From Mycolicibacterium poriferae (GTDB lineage: Bacteria > Actinomycetota > Actinomycetes > Mycobacteriales > Mycobacteriaceae): a stretch of 64,000 nucleotides of DNA. Below are positions 33,800 to 42,581 of this stretch, piece after piece. The DNA lies in NCBI RefSeq assembly GCF_010728325.1, contig NZ_AP022570.1, forward strand, positions 1 to 64,000. The letters run 5' to 3'. The number at the start of each line of letters is the position of its first letter. Positions within the stretch are counted from its first letter, which is position 1. Below the pieces are notes generated by a model that was not told the origin of the DNA, did no database searches, and saw only the letters and a program-made list of their open reading frames with translations. A program made the translations under genes and the position numbers.

Positions 33800-35037
33800 C
33801 CGACGCCGCCGCCAGCCCTTCCGGGGCCGTCACCCGCAGCAGCGTGGTGCGCGTCGGGGCGGCGACCGCGGTGTCGGCGCTGTGCGGGTACGCGGTGCTG
33901 TATCTGGCCGCCCGGGATCTCGAGCCGGCCGGCTTCTCGGTGTTCAGCGTGTTCTGGGGCGCGTTCGGGCTGGCCAGCGGAGCCGCGTTCGGCCTGCTGC
34001 AGGAGAGCACCCGTGAGGTCCGCTCGGCACGGGGCGAGCCGGGCCGCAGCCGTCCGATGCGCATCGGTGCGGGCGTCGGGGTGGGGGCGGCCGCGCTGAT
34101 CGCGCTGACCTCACCGCTGTGGTCGGCCCACGTGTTCGTCGAGGACCGCGCGCTGAGCATCGCGCTGCTGAGCCTCGGGCTGGCCGGCTTCTGTGTGCAC
34201 ACCACGCTGCTCGGCATGCTCGCCGGACGCAACCAGTGGTCCGGGTACGGCGCTCTGATGGTGACCGACGCGCTGCTGAGGGTCACGGTCGCCGCGGCGA
34301 GCTTCGCGATCGGCTGGGGGCTGGGCGGGTACCTGTGGGCCACGGTCGCCGGTGCGGTCAGCTGGGTGCTGATGCTGGCGCTCTCCCCCGCGGCCCGGGC
34401 GGCGGCGCGCGTGCACACCCCCGCCGACACGGTGACCTTTCTGCGCGGCGTCGGGCATTCGACCACCGCGGCGGGGGCCAGCGCGGTCCTCGTCATGGGC
34501 TTTCCGGTGTTGCTCCAGGCCACCTCCGGTGACCTCGGCGCCACCGGCGGGGTGGTGATCCTGGCGGTCACCCTCACCCGGGCGCCGCTGCTGGTGCCGC
34601 TGACCGCGATGCAGGGAAACCTGATCGCATACTTCGTGGATCAGCGTGCTCATCGGGTGCGCGCTCTGGCCGCGCCGGCCGCGCTGGTCGCCGGTCTGGG
34701 CGCGCTCGGGGTGCTCGTCGCCGGTCTCGTCGGGCCGTGGTTCCTGCGCACCGCGTTCGGCCCGCAGTACCAGGCCGACGGTGCGCTGCTGGCCTGGCTG
34801 ACCGCCGCCGCGGTGGCCATCGCGCTGCTGACGCTGACGGGCGCCGCGACCGTGGCCGCCGCGTTGCACCGCGCCTACGCCGCGGGCTGGCTGTCGGCGA
34901 CCCTGGCCTCGGCCCTGCTGCTGCTGATGCCGCTGACGCTGGAGGTGCGCACGGTGGTGGCGCTGATGTGCGGGCCGCTGTTCGGCATGGCGGTGCACCT
35001 GGTGGCCCTGGCCGGCGACAGGCCTGCCGGACGCTGA
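33796..35037 (+). CDS. Flippase-like multi-helix membrane exporter, Rv3630 type
   Basis: 413 aa with about 12 membrane helices, from VVRVGAATAVSALCGYAVLYLAA to FGMAVHLVALAG. The pattern and the ARDLEPAGFSVFSVFWG start resemble polysaccharide/MATE-like flippases (Wzx/MurJ fold). GTG start at 33796 overlaps the peptidase stop by GTGA. It may export a polymer or a lipid-linked sugar. The match to Rv3630 is by position and type only. Confidence 0.75.
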   Translation: MTDAAASPSGAVTRSSVVRVGAATAVSALCGYAVLYLAARDLEPAGFSVFSVFWGAFGLASGAAFGLLQESTREVRSARGEPGRSRPMRIGAGVGVGAAALIALTSPLWSAHVFVEDRALSIALLSLGLAGFCVHTTLLGMLAGRNQWSGYGALMVTDALLRVTVAAASFAIGWGLGGYLWATVAGAVSWVLMLALSPAARAAARVHTPADTVTFLRGVGHSTTAAGASAVLVMGFPVLLQATSGDLGATGGVVILAVTLTRAPLLVPLTAMQGNLIAYFVDQRAHRVRALAAPAALVAGLGALGVLVAGLVGPWFLRTAFGPQYQADGALLAWLTAAAVAIALLTLTGAATVAAALHRAYAAGWLSATLASALLLLMPLTLEVRTVVALMCGPLFGMAVHLVALAGDRPAGR

Positions 35038-35083
35038 CCGCTGCCCGGCGAATACGCTGCGGGCGACGACGAAGGAGACGCTG

Positions 35084-36061
35084 ATGAGTTGGCTGGTGAC
35101 CGGGGGTGCCGGATACATCGGCTCGCACGTGACGCAGGCCATGTGCGACGCCGGGATACCCGTGGTGGTCATCGACGACCTGTCGACGGGGTTCGCCGAG
35201 TTCGTCGCCCCCGCGGCGACGTTCGTCGAGGGCTCACTGCTCGACGGTGCGCTGGTGGAGGACACGCTGCGGCGCAACGAGGTACGCGGCGTCATCCATG
35301 TCGCCGGGTACAAGTACGCCGGTGAGTCCGTCAACCGGCCGTTGCACACCTACGAGCAGAACGTCACGGCGACCCTCACCCTGCTGTCGGCGATGCAGCG
35401 CGCCGGGGTCGAGGCGATCGTGTTCTCCTCCAGCGCGGCCACCTACGGCACACCCGACGTCGAGGTGGTCGACGAGTCCACCTCGACCACGCCCGAGTCG
35501 CCCTACGGCGAAACCAAACTCATCGGAGAATGGTTGCTGCGCGACGTCGGACGGTCCGCGGGCATCCGGCACACCAGCCTGCGCTATTTCAACGTGGTCG
35601 GGTCGGGATCGTCGCGGCTGTTCGACGCCAGCCCGCACAACCTGTTCCCGAAGGTCTTCGACATGCTGTACCGCGGGGAGACCCCGCGTGTGAACGGCGA
35701 CGACTATCCCACCCCCGACGGCACCTGCGTGCGCGACTACATCCACGTCGCCGATCTGGCGCTGGCCCATGTCGCAGCTGCGCGCCGGCTCGACGACGGG
35801 TTGCCGGTGGAGCGGGTGTACAACCTCGGCAGCGGGGCCGGTACATCGGTGGCGCAGATCATGACCGCGATTCGCACCGTCACCGGCATCGACTTCGAAC
35901 CGACTATCATGCCGCGCCGCCCCGGCGACCCGGCCCGCATCGTGGCCTCCGGCGACCTCGCCGCCCGCGACCTGGACTGGACCATGCGGCACTCGTTGGA
36001 GGAGATGGTGTCCTCGGCTTGGGAGGCGCGCCGCCAGGCCGGGGACACCTACCCCCGATAG
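35084..36061 (+). CDS. galE: NAD-dependent UDP-glucose 4-epimerase family protein
   Basis: 325 aa short-chain dehydrogenase. Glycine motif VTGGAGYIGSH at the start, catalytic SSSAATYG and YxxxK in SPYGETK, RYFNVVGS, and CVRDYIHVADLA. GAAGGAG 7 bases before the ATG at 35084. Interconverts UDP-glucose and UDP-galactose, needed for arabinogalactan and glycolipids; the exact sugar is not provable here. Its TAG shares one base with the next gene's GTG. Confidence 0.9.
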   Translation: MSWLVTGGAGYIGSHVTQAMCDAGIPVVVIDDLSTGFAEFVAPAATFVEGSLLDGALVEDTLRRNEVRGVIHVAGYKYAGESVNRPLHTYEQNVTATLTLLSAMQRAGVEAIVFSSSAATYGTPDVEVVDESTSTTPESPYGETKLIGEWLLRDVGRSAGIRHTSLRYFNVVGSGSSRLFDASPHNLFPKVFDMLYRGETPRVNGDDYPTPDGTCVRDYIHVADLALAHVAAARRLDDGLPVERVYNLGSGAGTSVAQIMTAIRTVTGIDFEPTIMPRRPGDPARIVASGDLAARDLDWTMRHSLEEMVSSAWEARRQAGDTYPR

Positions 36062-37833
36062 TGCTCGTGCATTCCCGTACCGCCCGCATCGCGCTGTTGC
36101 TCATCGCGGTGCATCTGGTCGTGCGGGCGGTGCTGGCGTTCGGTGGCTACTTCTATTGGGACGACCTGATTCTGGTCGGCAGGGCAGGCACGCAACCGTT
36201 GTTGTCGCCCGCCTACCTGTTCGACGACCACGACGGCCACGTGATGCCCGCGGCGTTCCTGCTGGCGGGCACGATCACCCGGCTGGCCCCCCTGAACTGG
36301 GTGGGCCCGGCGCTGAGCCTGGTGGTGCTGGCCGCGCTGGCGGCGCTGGCCCTGCTGCGGGCCCTGCACGTGATTCTGGGTTGGCGGCCAGTTCTGTTGG
36401 TACCGTTGACGTTCGCACTGTTCACACCACTGGCGATACCGAGTTACGCGTGGTGGGCGGCCGGGCTGAACTCGCTGCCGATGTTGGCCGCGATGGCGTG
36501 GGTGTGCGCCGATGCGCTCCTGCTGACCCGTACGGGTCGGCCGCGCTACGCCGTGAGCGCGGTCCTCGTGTACGTCGGTGCGCTGCTGTTCTTCGAGAAG
36601 TCGGCGATCATCCCGTTCGTCGCCTTCACCGTCGTCGCGTTGTACGGCCATGTGACAGCGACCGTTTCGGTGCGCGATGTGTGGCGCCGGGGAGCGCGGG
36701 TGTGGCTGGCGTGCCTGGCGGTGACGGTGGCATGGGTGGGCGTCTACCTGCTGGTGGTCGACCAGAGGCGGTGGAGCTTCGATCTGGCGATGACGTGGGA
36801 TCTGCTGGCGCGCTCGGTGACCCACGGCGTGGTGCCTGGTTTGATCGGCGGGCCCTGGCAGTGGCAGCGGTGGGCGCCGGCCTCCCCGTGGGCGATACCG
36901 GGGCCCGTGGTGATGGTGCTGGGCTGGGTGGCGTTGGCGGCCGTGGTGGCGGTGACGCTCTACCGCAAACAACGATTGGGGCCGGTGTGGCTGACCGCTC
37001 TCGGGTATGTCGCGGCGTGCCAGGTGCCGATCTATCTGATGCGCTCGTCGCGGTTCACCGCGTTGGAGCTCGCCCAGTCGCTGCGTTACCTTCCGGATCT
37101 GGTTCTGGTGCTGACGCTGCTGGCCGCGGTCGGCCTGTGCGCACCGAACCGGCCCGGATCCTTCCGCCTCGATGCGTCCCGAGTGCGGTCGGTGGCGATC
37201 GTCGGTCTGACATCGGTGTTCGTCGTCAGCAGTCTCTACTCCACCGCGACGTTCCTGCGGAGCTGGCAGGACAACCCCACCGAGTCCTACCTGCGCACCG
37301 CGCGGTCCGGGTTGGCCGCCGCCCGCGCCGAGTCGGATGCGCCGCTGCTCGATCAGGAGGTCGACCCGCTGGTGCTGCAACGGGTGGCGTGGCCGGAGAA
37401 CCTGGCCTCACACATGTTCGCCCTGCTCGACGATCGACCCGAATTCGCCGGCTCGACAACGCAACTGCGAATGCTCGACAGCCAGGGTCACGTCGTCGAC
37501 GCGGTGGTGACCTGGGTGCGCAGCATCGCCCCCGGACCCCTTCCGCAGTGCGGCTATCTGGTGCAGCCGGACTTTCCCGCGGTGCTGCCGCTGGACGGGC
37601 CGTTGCTTCCCGCCGACTGGACCGCCGAGCTCAATTACCTGGCCAACAGCGACGGTTCGATCGTGGTGGCGCTGTCCGAGGGCGAGGAGGTCCGGGTCCC
37701 CGTGCGCCCGGGCCTGAACCGGGTGTTCGTCCGGTTGAGCGGAGCCGGGGACGCCATCACGGTGCGCGCCGACACCGCCGCGCTGTCGGTGTGTCTGGCC
37801 TCCGGACCGGTCGGCTTCGTCGCACCCCGCTGA
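36061..37833 (+). CDS. GT-C-like polytopic membrane protein, Rv3635 type
   Basis: 590 aa, about 11 helices then an extracellular C-terminal ~170-residue domain with one Cys pair candidate (PQCGYLVQP; SVCLASG). Early loop FYWDDLILV resembles the acidic DD/DE motif of GT-C glycosyltransferases, which use polyprenyl-phosphate sugars outside the membrane. GTG start at 36061 overlaps galE. Size and position match Rv3635. Likely an envelope glycosyltransferase fed by the GalE product; inference only. Confidence 0.72.
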   Translation: MLVHSRTARIALLLIAVHLVVRAVLAFGGYFYWDDLILVGRAGTQPLLSPAYLFDDHDGHVMPAAFLLAGTITRLAPLNWVGPALSLVVLAALAALALLRALHVILGWRPVLLVPLTFALFTPLAIPSYAWWAAGLNSLPMLAAMAWVCADALLLTRTGRPRYAVSAVLVYVGALLFFEKSAIIPFVAFTVVALYGHVTATVSVRDVWRRGARVWLACLAVTVAWVGVYLLVVDQRRWSFDLAMTWDLLARSVTHGVVPGLIGGPWQWQRWAPASPWAIPGPVVMVLGWVALAAVVAVTLYRKQRLGPVWLTALGYVAACQVPIYLMRSSRFTALELAQSLRYLPDLVLVLTLLAAVGLCAPNRPGSFRLDASRVRSVAIVGLTSVFVVSSLYSTATFLRSWQDNPTESYLRTARSGLAAARAESDAPLLDQEVDPLVLQRVAWPENLASHMFALLDDRPEFAGSTTQLRMLDSQGHVVDAVVTWVRSIAPGPLPQCGYLVQPDFPAVLPLDGPLLPADWTAELNYLANSDGSIVVALSEGEEVRVPVRPGLNRVFVRLSGAGDAITVRADTAALSVCLASGPVGFVAPR

Positions 37834-37927
37834 CCCGTGACAGGCCGCTCGGCATGAACGACAAGCGCGCACAGGGTTTCCAGGTCTTCCGCCGGCTACC
37901 GAACGGCTACCGGACCTGCCGGGAGGG

Positions 37928-39115
37928 CTATCCGTCCGCGTCGACGTCGGCGTAGTCGCGGATGTACTGGGCGAAGCCCGGGGCGGTGAACCGCATGCTG
38001 CCGCGGGAGGACTGCTCGATCAGTCCTTTGTCCATCAGCGACTGCCTGGCCATGCTGATCGCGGTCGACGTGGTACCCAGCGCGGTGGCGACGTCCCGGC
38101 GCTTCACGTCGCCGTCGCCGAGCGAGGCCATCGCGGTGATGAACTTCGCCTCCGCGGGAGAGGCCTGTTTCCACCGCGATCGGAACAACATGTTCCGCGC
38201 CACGATGAACTGCTCGCGCGCGGCGGGAAAGTGCTCGGCCGTCAACGCCCCACCGGGCCCCGGGTAGCCGGCGGCTTCCCACATCGTGTCGCCGAATTCC
38301 TGCAGGAAGTACGGATAGCCCTGCGTCTCCTGCAGCACGGCGTCGAGCGCACCCTGTTCCCACCCCACACCGACCCCGAGGGCGGGGGCGGTCAGCGCCA
38401 AGGTGGCGTCGTCCCGGTTGAGGTTGTTCAGATGCCGGTACTCGAATCGCTCCCCGAAGCTGACCGCTTTGGCGACGGTGTCCTGGGTGTGGCTCAAACC
38501 CGCCGCGAAGACCGCGGCGGGCAGTTCGGGGGCCTCGGCCTGCATGTGTTGCCAGGCATAGGCCAGGGCCCGAATGCCGACCGCGTCGGCGGCCTGCAGT
38601 TCGTCGATGAACACCACCAGACCCGGGCTGCCGGCCTCCACCACCCCGCGGGCGGCCGCGGTGATCGCCTCCTGGAGGGCGCGGGCGGCTCCCTGGAACT
38701 CGGTGCTGTTGTCGGCGTCGGCAGGCGTCGCGAGTTGCAGGGAGGCCACCCCGAAGTTCAGCCGCACGGTGTTCAGCGTCTTGGCCAGCGCGGCCTTCGC
38801 GGTGTCTGTCCATGTCGTGGTGACGAGTTTGTCGAACTCGTTCGCCAGGTCGACCGACAGCGACACCGAGTCGCCGCCCGTCGCCCAGACCGTGGTGAAG
38901 GTGCGCTGCTGCGCGTCGCGCTGGGCGACCCGCAGCAGACTGGTCTTGCCGACTCCGCGCGGGCCGACGAACACGTGGACCCTGCCGTCGAGTTGGCGGT
39001 ACACACTCAGGTTCGTCAGGTGCACGCTGACCCGAGCCAGGTGCACGTCGCGACCGGGCAGGTGGAGCGCGATGGCGCCCGGTGTGTAGGGACTTCGCTG
39101 CTGCGAGGCGGCCAC
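37928..39115 (-). CDS. Orphan P-loop ATPase with C-terminal winged helix (AAA/STAND-like)
   Basis: 395 aa. Walker A GPRGVGKTS (~53), Walker B LVVFIDELQAAD (~168), sensor-like stretch VFAAGLSHTQDT, and a C-terminal wHTH (KRRDVATALGTTSTAISMARQSLMDKGLIEQSS). GTG start 39115. It resembles archaeal-type/STAND ATPases that act as switches or regulators. No partner gene lies alongside. An AT-rich inverted repeat and a tRNA-Thr gene are directly upstream, which could mean autoregulation and a history of transfer. Function unknown. Confidence 0.8.
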   Translation of the reverse strand: MAASQQRSPYTPGAIALHLPGRDVHLARVSVHLTNLSVYRQLDGRVHVFVGPRGVGKTSLLRVAQRDAQQRTFTTVWATGGDSVSLSVDLANEFDKLVTTTWTDTAKAALAKTLNTVRLNFGVASLQLATPADADNSTEFQGAARALQEAITAAARGVVEAGSPGLVVFIDELQAADAVGIRALAYAWQHMQAEAPELPAAVFAAGLSHTQDTVAKAVSFGERFEYRHLNNLNRDDATLALTAPALGVGVGWEQGALDAVLQETQGYPYFLQEFGDTMWEAAGYPGPGGALTAEHFPAAREQFIVARNMLFRSRWKQASPAEAKFITAMASLGDGDVKRRDVATALGTTSTAISMARQSLMDKGLIEQSSRGSMRFTAPGFAQYIRDYADVDADG

Positions 39116-39120
39116 CGAGC

Positions 39121-39173
39121 TTATACTTCCTTATAAAAATCGGGATTTCAGGCAGTTTTATAAAGAAGTATAA
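39121..39173. repeat. AT-rich 18-base inverted repeat (operator-like) before the orphan ATPase
   Basis: TTATACTTCCTTATAAAA (39121-39138) and TTTTATAAAGAAGTATAA (39156-39173) are inverted copies with one mismatch, 17 bases apart. They start 5 bases before the ATPase GTG. The stretch is strikingly AT-rich for this genome. It fits an operator for a dimeric repressor, or a hairpin ending the tRNA transcript. Confidence 0.85.
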
Positions 39174-39203
39174 AGCGCACATTCCCGCTCCCGAGAAATT
39201 CGG

Positions 39204-39276
39204 AGCCGCCTGGGGGAATCGAACCCCCGACCTATTCATTACGAGTGAATCGCTCTGCCGACTGAGCTAAGGCGGC
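39204..39276 (-). tRNA. tRNA-Thr (anticodon CGU)
   Basis: Full cloverleaf on the minus strand: 7-bp acceptor GCCGCCT/AGGCGGC, D arm GCTC/GAGC, anticodon stem ATTCA/TGAAT with loop CTCGTAA (anticodon CGT, reads ACG), T arm GGGGG/CCCCC with TTCGATT. Discriminator T. CCA is not encoded. Confidence 0.97.
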
Positions 39277-39340
39277 CTGCCGACGGCGACCAGCACCATC
39301 GGCGGCCTGAGTCTACGGCAGGGCCGAGCGACGACCAAAG

Positions 39341-40573
39341 TCAGCCGCGTAGCGCCTGACCGACGGTGCCGACCATGGCGTCGACGGCGAACTTGGGTTT
39401 GACGTTGCCGGCCAGCGCCTCCCGGCACTCGAGCACCGCCTCGATGCATCGCAGCAGCTTGTCGGCGGGTGCGTGGGCGGCCAACGCCGCGACCTTCTCA
39501 CGCATGTCGGGGTGGTTGGGAGCGATGTCGCCGGCCCCCGACCCGACGAGCAGGGCGTCCCGGAAATAGGTGGCCAGATCGATCAACGCCCGGTCGAGCG
39601 CGTCCCGCGAAGCGCGCGTCTGTCGTGACTTCTGCCGCCGTTCCAGGTCCTTGATCGCCCCGGCCGCGCCGCGCATCGTGCCGGCCGTGCCCTTCCCGGT
39701 GCCGCCCGCGCCCAGCGCGGTACGCAGCTCGTCGGCCTCGGCCTCGTTGCGGTCCTCGGTCAGCGCCCGGGCTTCGGCCTCAGCCGTGGCGACGAGCTCC
39801 TCCGCGGCGGCGTAGGCCCGCGACGGCGTGGCCGCATCCCGGGCCAGCCCCAGCGCCCGCTGCCGGCGCTGACGGGCCTGCTCGTCGGTGGCCAGCCGCC
39901 GGGCCCGCCCGACATGTCCGCCGCTGACCGAGGCAGCCCACGCCGCATCGGCCTCGGTGAGCCCGTCGGACTCGACGAGCACCCGCGCGATGGCATCCAC
40001 CGACGGCGTGACCAGCGCGACGTGCCGGCAGCGGGAGCGCAGCGTGATCGCGATGTCCTCCGGGTCCACCGAGGGCGCGCACAGCAGGAACACCGTCGAC
40101 GGCGGCGGCTCCTCCACGACCTTGAGCAAGGCGTTCGCCGCCCCTTCGGTGAGCCGGTCGGCGTCCTCGATCACCACGATCTGCCAGCGACCGGTGCCAG
40201 GCCGCCGCGAGGCGATCTGCACGATGGTCCGCATCGCGTCCACCCCGATCGACAGGCCCTCGGGGACGATACGGCGCACGTCGGCGTGGGTGCCGGCCAT
40301 CGTGGTCGAGCAGGCGCGGCATTCGCCGCACCCCGGGGCACCGTCGGACGTGCACTGCAGGGCGGCCGCGAAGCACAGTGCCGCCACCGAGCGCCCGGAC
40401 CCGGGCGGTCCGGTGATCAGCCAGGCGTGGGTCATCGTGGCCGCCGAAGCGCCCGCGCCACCCGCCTCCAGCGCCTCGCTGTGAGCGGAATCACCGCGCG
40501 CGGCCCGTGCGGCAGCCATCAGCTCGGCTTCCACGGCGTCCTGGCCCACCAGACGCGAAAAAACACCCGTCAT
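39341..40573 (-). CDS. holB: DNA polymerase III subunit delta-prime, Rv3644c type
   Basis: Clamp-loader subunit, 410 aa. P-loop GPPGSGRS has Arg in place of the usual Lys, as expected for a non-hydrolysing delta-prime. Zinc module C-x7-C-x2-C-x2-C (CTSDGAPGCGECRAC). VVIEDADRLTEGAANALLK and the SRC-type stretch TLRSRCRHVAL. Starts MTGVFSRLVGQDAVE. Divergent from the cyclase gene. Confidence 0.92.
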   Translation of the reverse strand: MTGVFSRLVGQDAVEAELMAAARAARGDSAHSEALEAGGAGASAATMTHAWLITGPPGSGRSVAALCFAAALQCTSDGAPGCGECRACSTTMAGTHADVRRIVPEGLSIGVDAMRTIVQIASRRPGTGRWQIVVIEDADRLTEGAANALLKVVEEPPPSTVFLLCAPSVDPEDIAITLRSRCRHVALVTPSVDAIARVLVESDGLTEADAAWAASVSGGHVGRARRLATDEQARQRRQRALGLARDAATPSRAYAAAEELVATAEAEARALTEDRNEAEADELRTALGAGGTGKGTAGTMRGAAGAIKDLERRQKSRQTRASRDALDRALIDLATYFRDALLVGSGAGDIAPNHPDMREKVAALAAHAPADKLLRCIEAVLECREALAGNVKPKFAVDAMVGTVGQALRG

Positions 40574-40643
40574 CGCCGATAACAGTAGTGCTGCGAACCG
40601 ACACGTCCGTCTCAGACGCTCCCGCGCCGTCAGCTGCGCCCGA

Positions 40644-40656
40644 TACGGTTAGCGAA
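40644..40656 (+). promoter_or_regulatory. Leaderless promoter -10 box of the cyclase gene
   Basis: TACGGT (40644-40649), 6 bases, then the ATG at 40656; no Shine-Dalgarno. Consistent with transcription starting at the ATG. Confidence 0.5.
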
Positions 40657-42239
40657 TGGCCGGTGAAGCGATCGAGGTGGGGCGAGTCAGTGCATTCGCC
40701 CGCTGGGTCGCGCGCACCCCCTGGCCGGTGTTCACGCTGGGCATGCTGCAGGCCGACATCATCGGCGCGCTGCTGGTGCTGGGTTTCCTGCGGTTCGGCC
40801 TGCCGCCCGAGGACCGCATCCAGCTGCAGGACCTGCCCACCTACAACCTGGCCATCTTCCTCGGATACCTCTTCATCTCGTTCACCGTCGCGTCCTACTT
40901 CACGCTGCGGATGCTGATCCCGGTGATGCGCTGGCAACGCCGCGACATGCTGCTGGGCGACCGCGACCCCGCCGAGACCGAAGTGGCCCGCATGCGGGCG
41001 CTGAAGATGCCGTTCTACCGCTCCGTGATCAGCGCCACCAACTGGCTGTTGGGTTCGGTGGTGTTCATCGTGGCCAGCTGGCCGGTGGCCAGCAAGTCGG
41101 CCCCGGTGGTGGCGGTGGCCACCGCGCTGGGCGCGACCGCCACCGCGATCATCGGTTACCTGCAGTCCGAGCGGGTGCTGCGGCCCGTCGCGGTGGCCGC
41201 GCTGCGCGGCGGCGTCCCGGAGACCTTCCGCGCGCCCGGGGTGATCCTGCGCCAGGTGCTGACCTGGGTGCTGTCCACCGGTGTTCCGGTGCTGACGATC
41301 GTGCTGGCCCTCGTCGCCAGCAAGTTCGCGATCCTGACCGCGCCGGCCGATCGGCTGGTGACCACGATCCTGCTGCTGGCCATCGCCGCGCTGGTGATCG
41401 GGTTGTCCAGCACCGTGCTGGTCGCGATGTCCATCGCCGACCCGCTGCGCCAGCTGCGCTGGGCGCTCGGCGAGGTGCAGCGCGGCAACTACAACGCGCA
41501 CATGCAGATCTATGACGCCAGTGAGCTGGGCCTGCTGCAGGCCGGGTTCAACGACATGGTGCGCGACCTGGCCGAACGGCAACGCCTGCGGGATCTGTTC
41601 GGCCGCTACGTCGGGGAGGACGTCGCCCGCCGCGCGCTGGAGCGCGGCACCGAGCTCGGCGGGCAGGAACGCGAGGTCGCGGTGCTGTTCGTCGACCTGG
41701 TCGGATCGACGCATCTGGCGGCGACCAAGCCGGCGGCCGAGGTGGTCAACCTGCTCAACGACTTCTTCCGCGTCGTCGTCGACACCGTCAACCGTCACGG
41801 CGGGTTCGTCAACAAGTTCCAGGGCGACGCCGCGCTGGCGATCTTCGGCGCCCCGATCGAGCACCCCGACGCGTCCGGCGCGGCGCTGGCCGCCTCGCGG
41901 GAGCTGCACGACGAACTGATCCGGGTGCTCGGCGAAACCGAGTTCGGCATCGGGGTGTCGGCCGGGCGGGCGATCGCCGGGCACATCGGCGCCCAGGCCC
42001 GCTTCGAATACACCGTGATCGGTGACCCGGTCAACGAAGCGGCCAGGCTCACCGAGCTGGCCAAGCTCGAGGAGGGCCACGTGCTGGCCTCGGCGGTCGC
42101 GGTCAGCGGCGCGCTGGACGCCGAAGCGTTGTGCTGGGACGTCGGGGAGATCGTCGAACTGCGCGGCCGCACCGCCCCCACCCAGCTGGCCCGCCCGGTC
42201 AACCTGGTGCGCGCCGACGAGGTCGACCTGACCCGCTAG
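40656..42239 (+). CDS. Membrane class III adenylyl cyclase with HAMP domain, Rv3645 type
   Basis: Makes cAMP from ATP at the inner membrane. 527 aa: six helices (~25-260), HAMP linker (SIADPLRQLRWALGEVQRGNYN), catalytic domain from ~335. Metal Asp residues in LFVDLVGS (~345) and FQGDAALAIFG (~391), substrate Lys in NKFQGD, transition-state residues in GDPVNEAARL (~460). In M. tuberculosis Rv3645 is linked to fatty-acid sensing and drug tolerance (known for the family). CRP-like sites elsewhere in the window (57.5 kb) would read its product. Confidence 0.93.
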   Translation: MAGEAIEVGRVSAFARWVARTPWPVFTLGMLQADIIGALLVLGFLRFGLPPEDRIQLQDLPTYNLAIFLGYLFISFTVASYFTLRMLIPVMRWQRRDMLLGDRDPAETEVARMRALKMPFYRSVISATNWLLGSVVFIVASWPVASKSAPVVAVATALGATATAIIGYLQSERVLRPVAVAALRGGVPETFRAPGVILRQVLTWVLSTGVPVLTIVLALVASKFAILTAPADRLVTTILLLAIAALVIGLSSTVLVAMSIADPLRQLRWALGEVQRGNYNAHMQIYDASELGLLQAGFNDMVRDLAERQRLRDLFGRYVGEDVARRALERGTELGGQEREVAVLFVDLVGSTHLAATKPAAEVVNLLNDFFRVVVDTVNRHGGFVNKFQGDAALAIFGAPIEHPDASGAALAASRELHDELIRVLGETEFGIGVSAGRAIAGHIGAQARFEYTVIGDPVNEAARLTELAKLEEGHVLASAVAVSGALDAEALCWDVGEIVELRGRTAPTQLARPVNLVRADEVDLTR

Positions 42240-42581
42240 CTGGCTGTAGGTCGAGTCAAGTGGTGCGGAGGCCGTAGTGGGCCGACACACCTGGTCGGGT
42301 GTGTGGTTTCCGCGCGGCCGGCAGTGGTGCTGGTGAGGTTGACGGGTGCCTAGCGCCCACGCTGACGTATGCAACCTCGGTGTGGGTTATCTGGCGTCGT
42401 TCGGGCTGCCGTGGAGGCACGAAGGGCCGGGTGCCAAGCTAGCGTCGGCGTAACCCGGTGAGGGGTCCGCCATAGCCCTTACGACATCTGATCCGGCCCT
42501 TCGTCCTCGTCCGTTTACCGTGGCACTACCGGCGGGAGTGGTGGAAGGGTCTGGTCGGTCCTTTCGTGCTGAGTGTGGGGT
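42240..42581 (-). ncRNA. 342-base structured non-coding flank, candidate guide (bridge/seek) RNA of the IS110 element
   Basis: No gene here. Hairpins seen: a perfect 12-bp stem ACGAAGGGCCGG (42419-42430)/CCGGCCCTTCGT (42493-42504) enclosing 62 bases; CACTACC/GGGAGTG (42524-42540, one mismatch); ACACACC/GGTGTGT (42285-42304, loop TGGTCG). The last may instead terminate the cyclase gene. IS110/IS1111 elements encode a guide RNA in a non-coding flank next to the transposase, which is the basis for this call. The strand is assumed to be that of the transposase. Confidence 0.45.

Noticed and set aside
37834..37927. Terminator or att repeat built from GGCTACCG repeated twice
   Set aside because: GGCTACCG-AAC-GGCTACCG is only a short direct repeat; it does not form a clear hairpin and matches nothing at the tRNA.
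39204..39276. Integrase attachment site at tRNA-Thr
   Set aside because: No integrase gene and no second copy of the tRNA 3' end was found on the far side of the ATPase gene (37834-37927).
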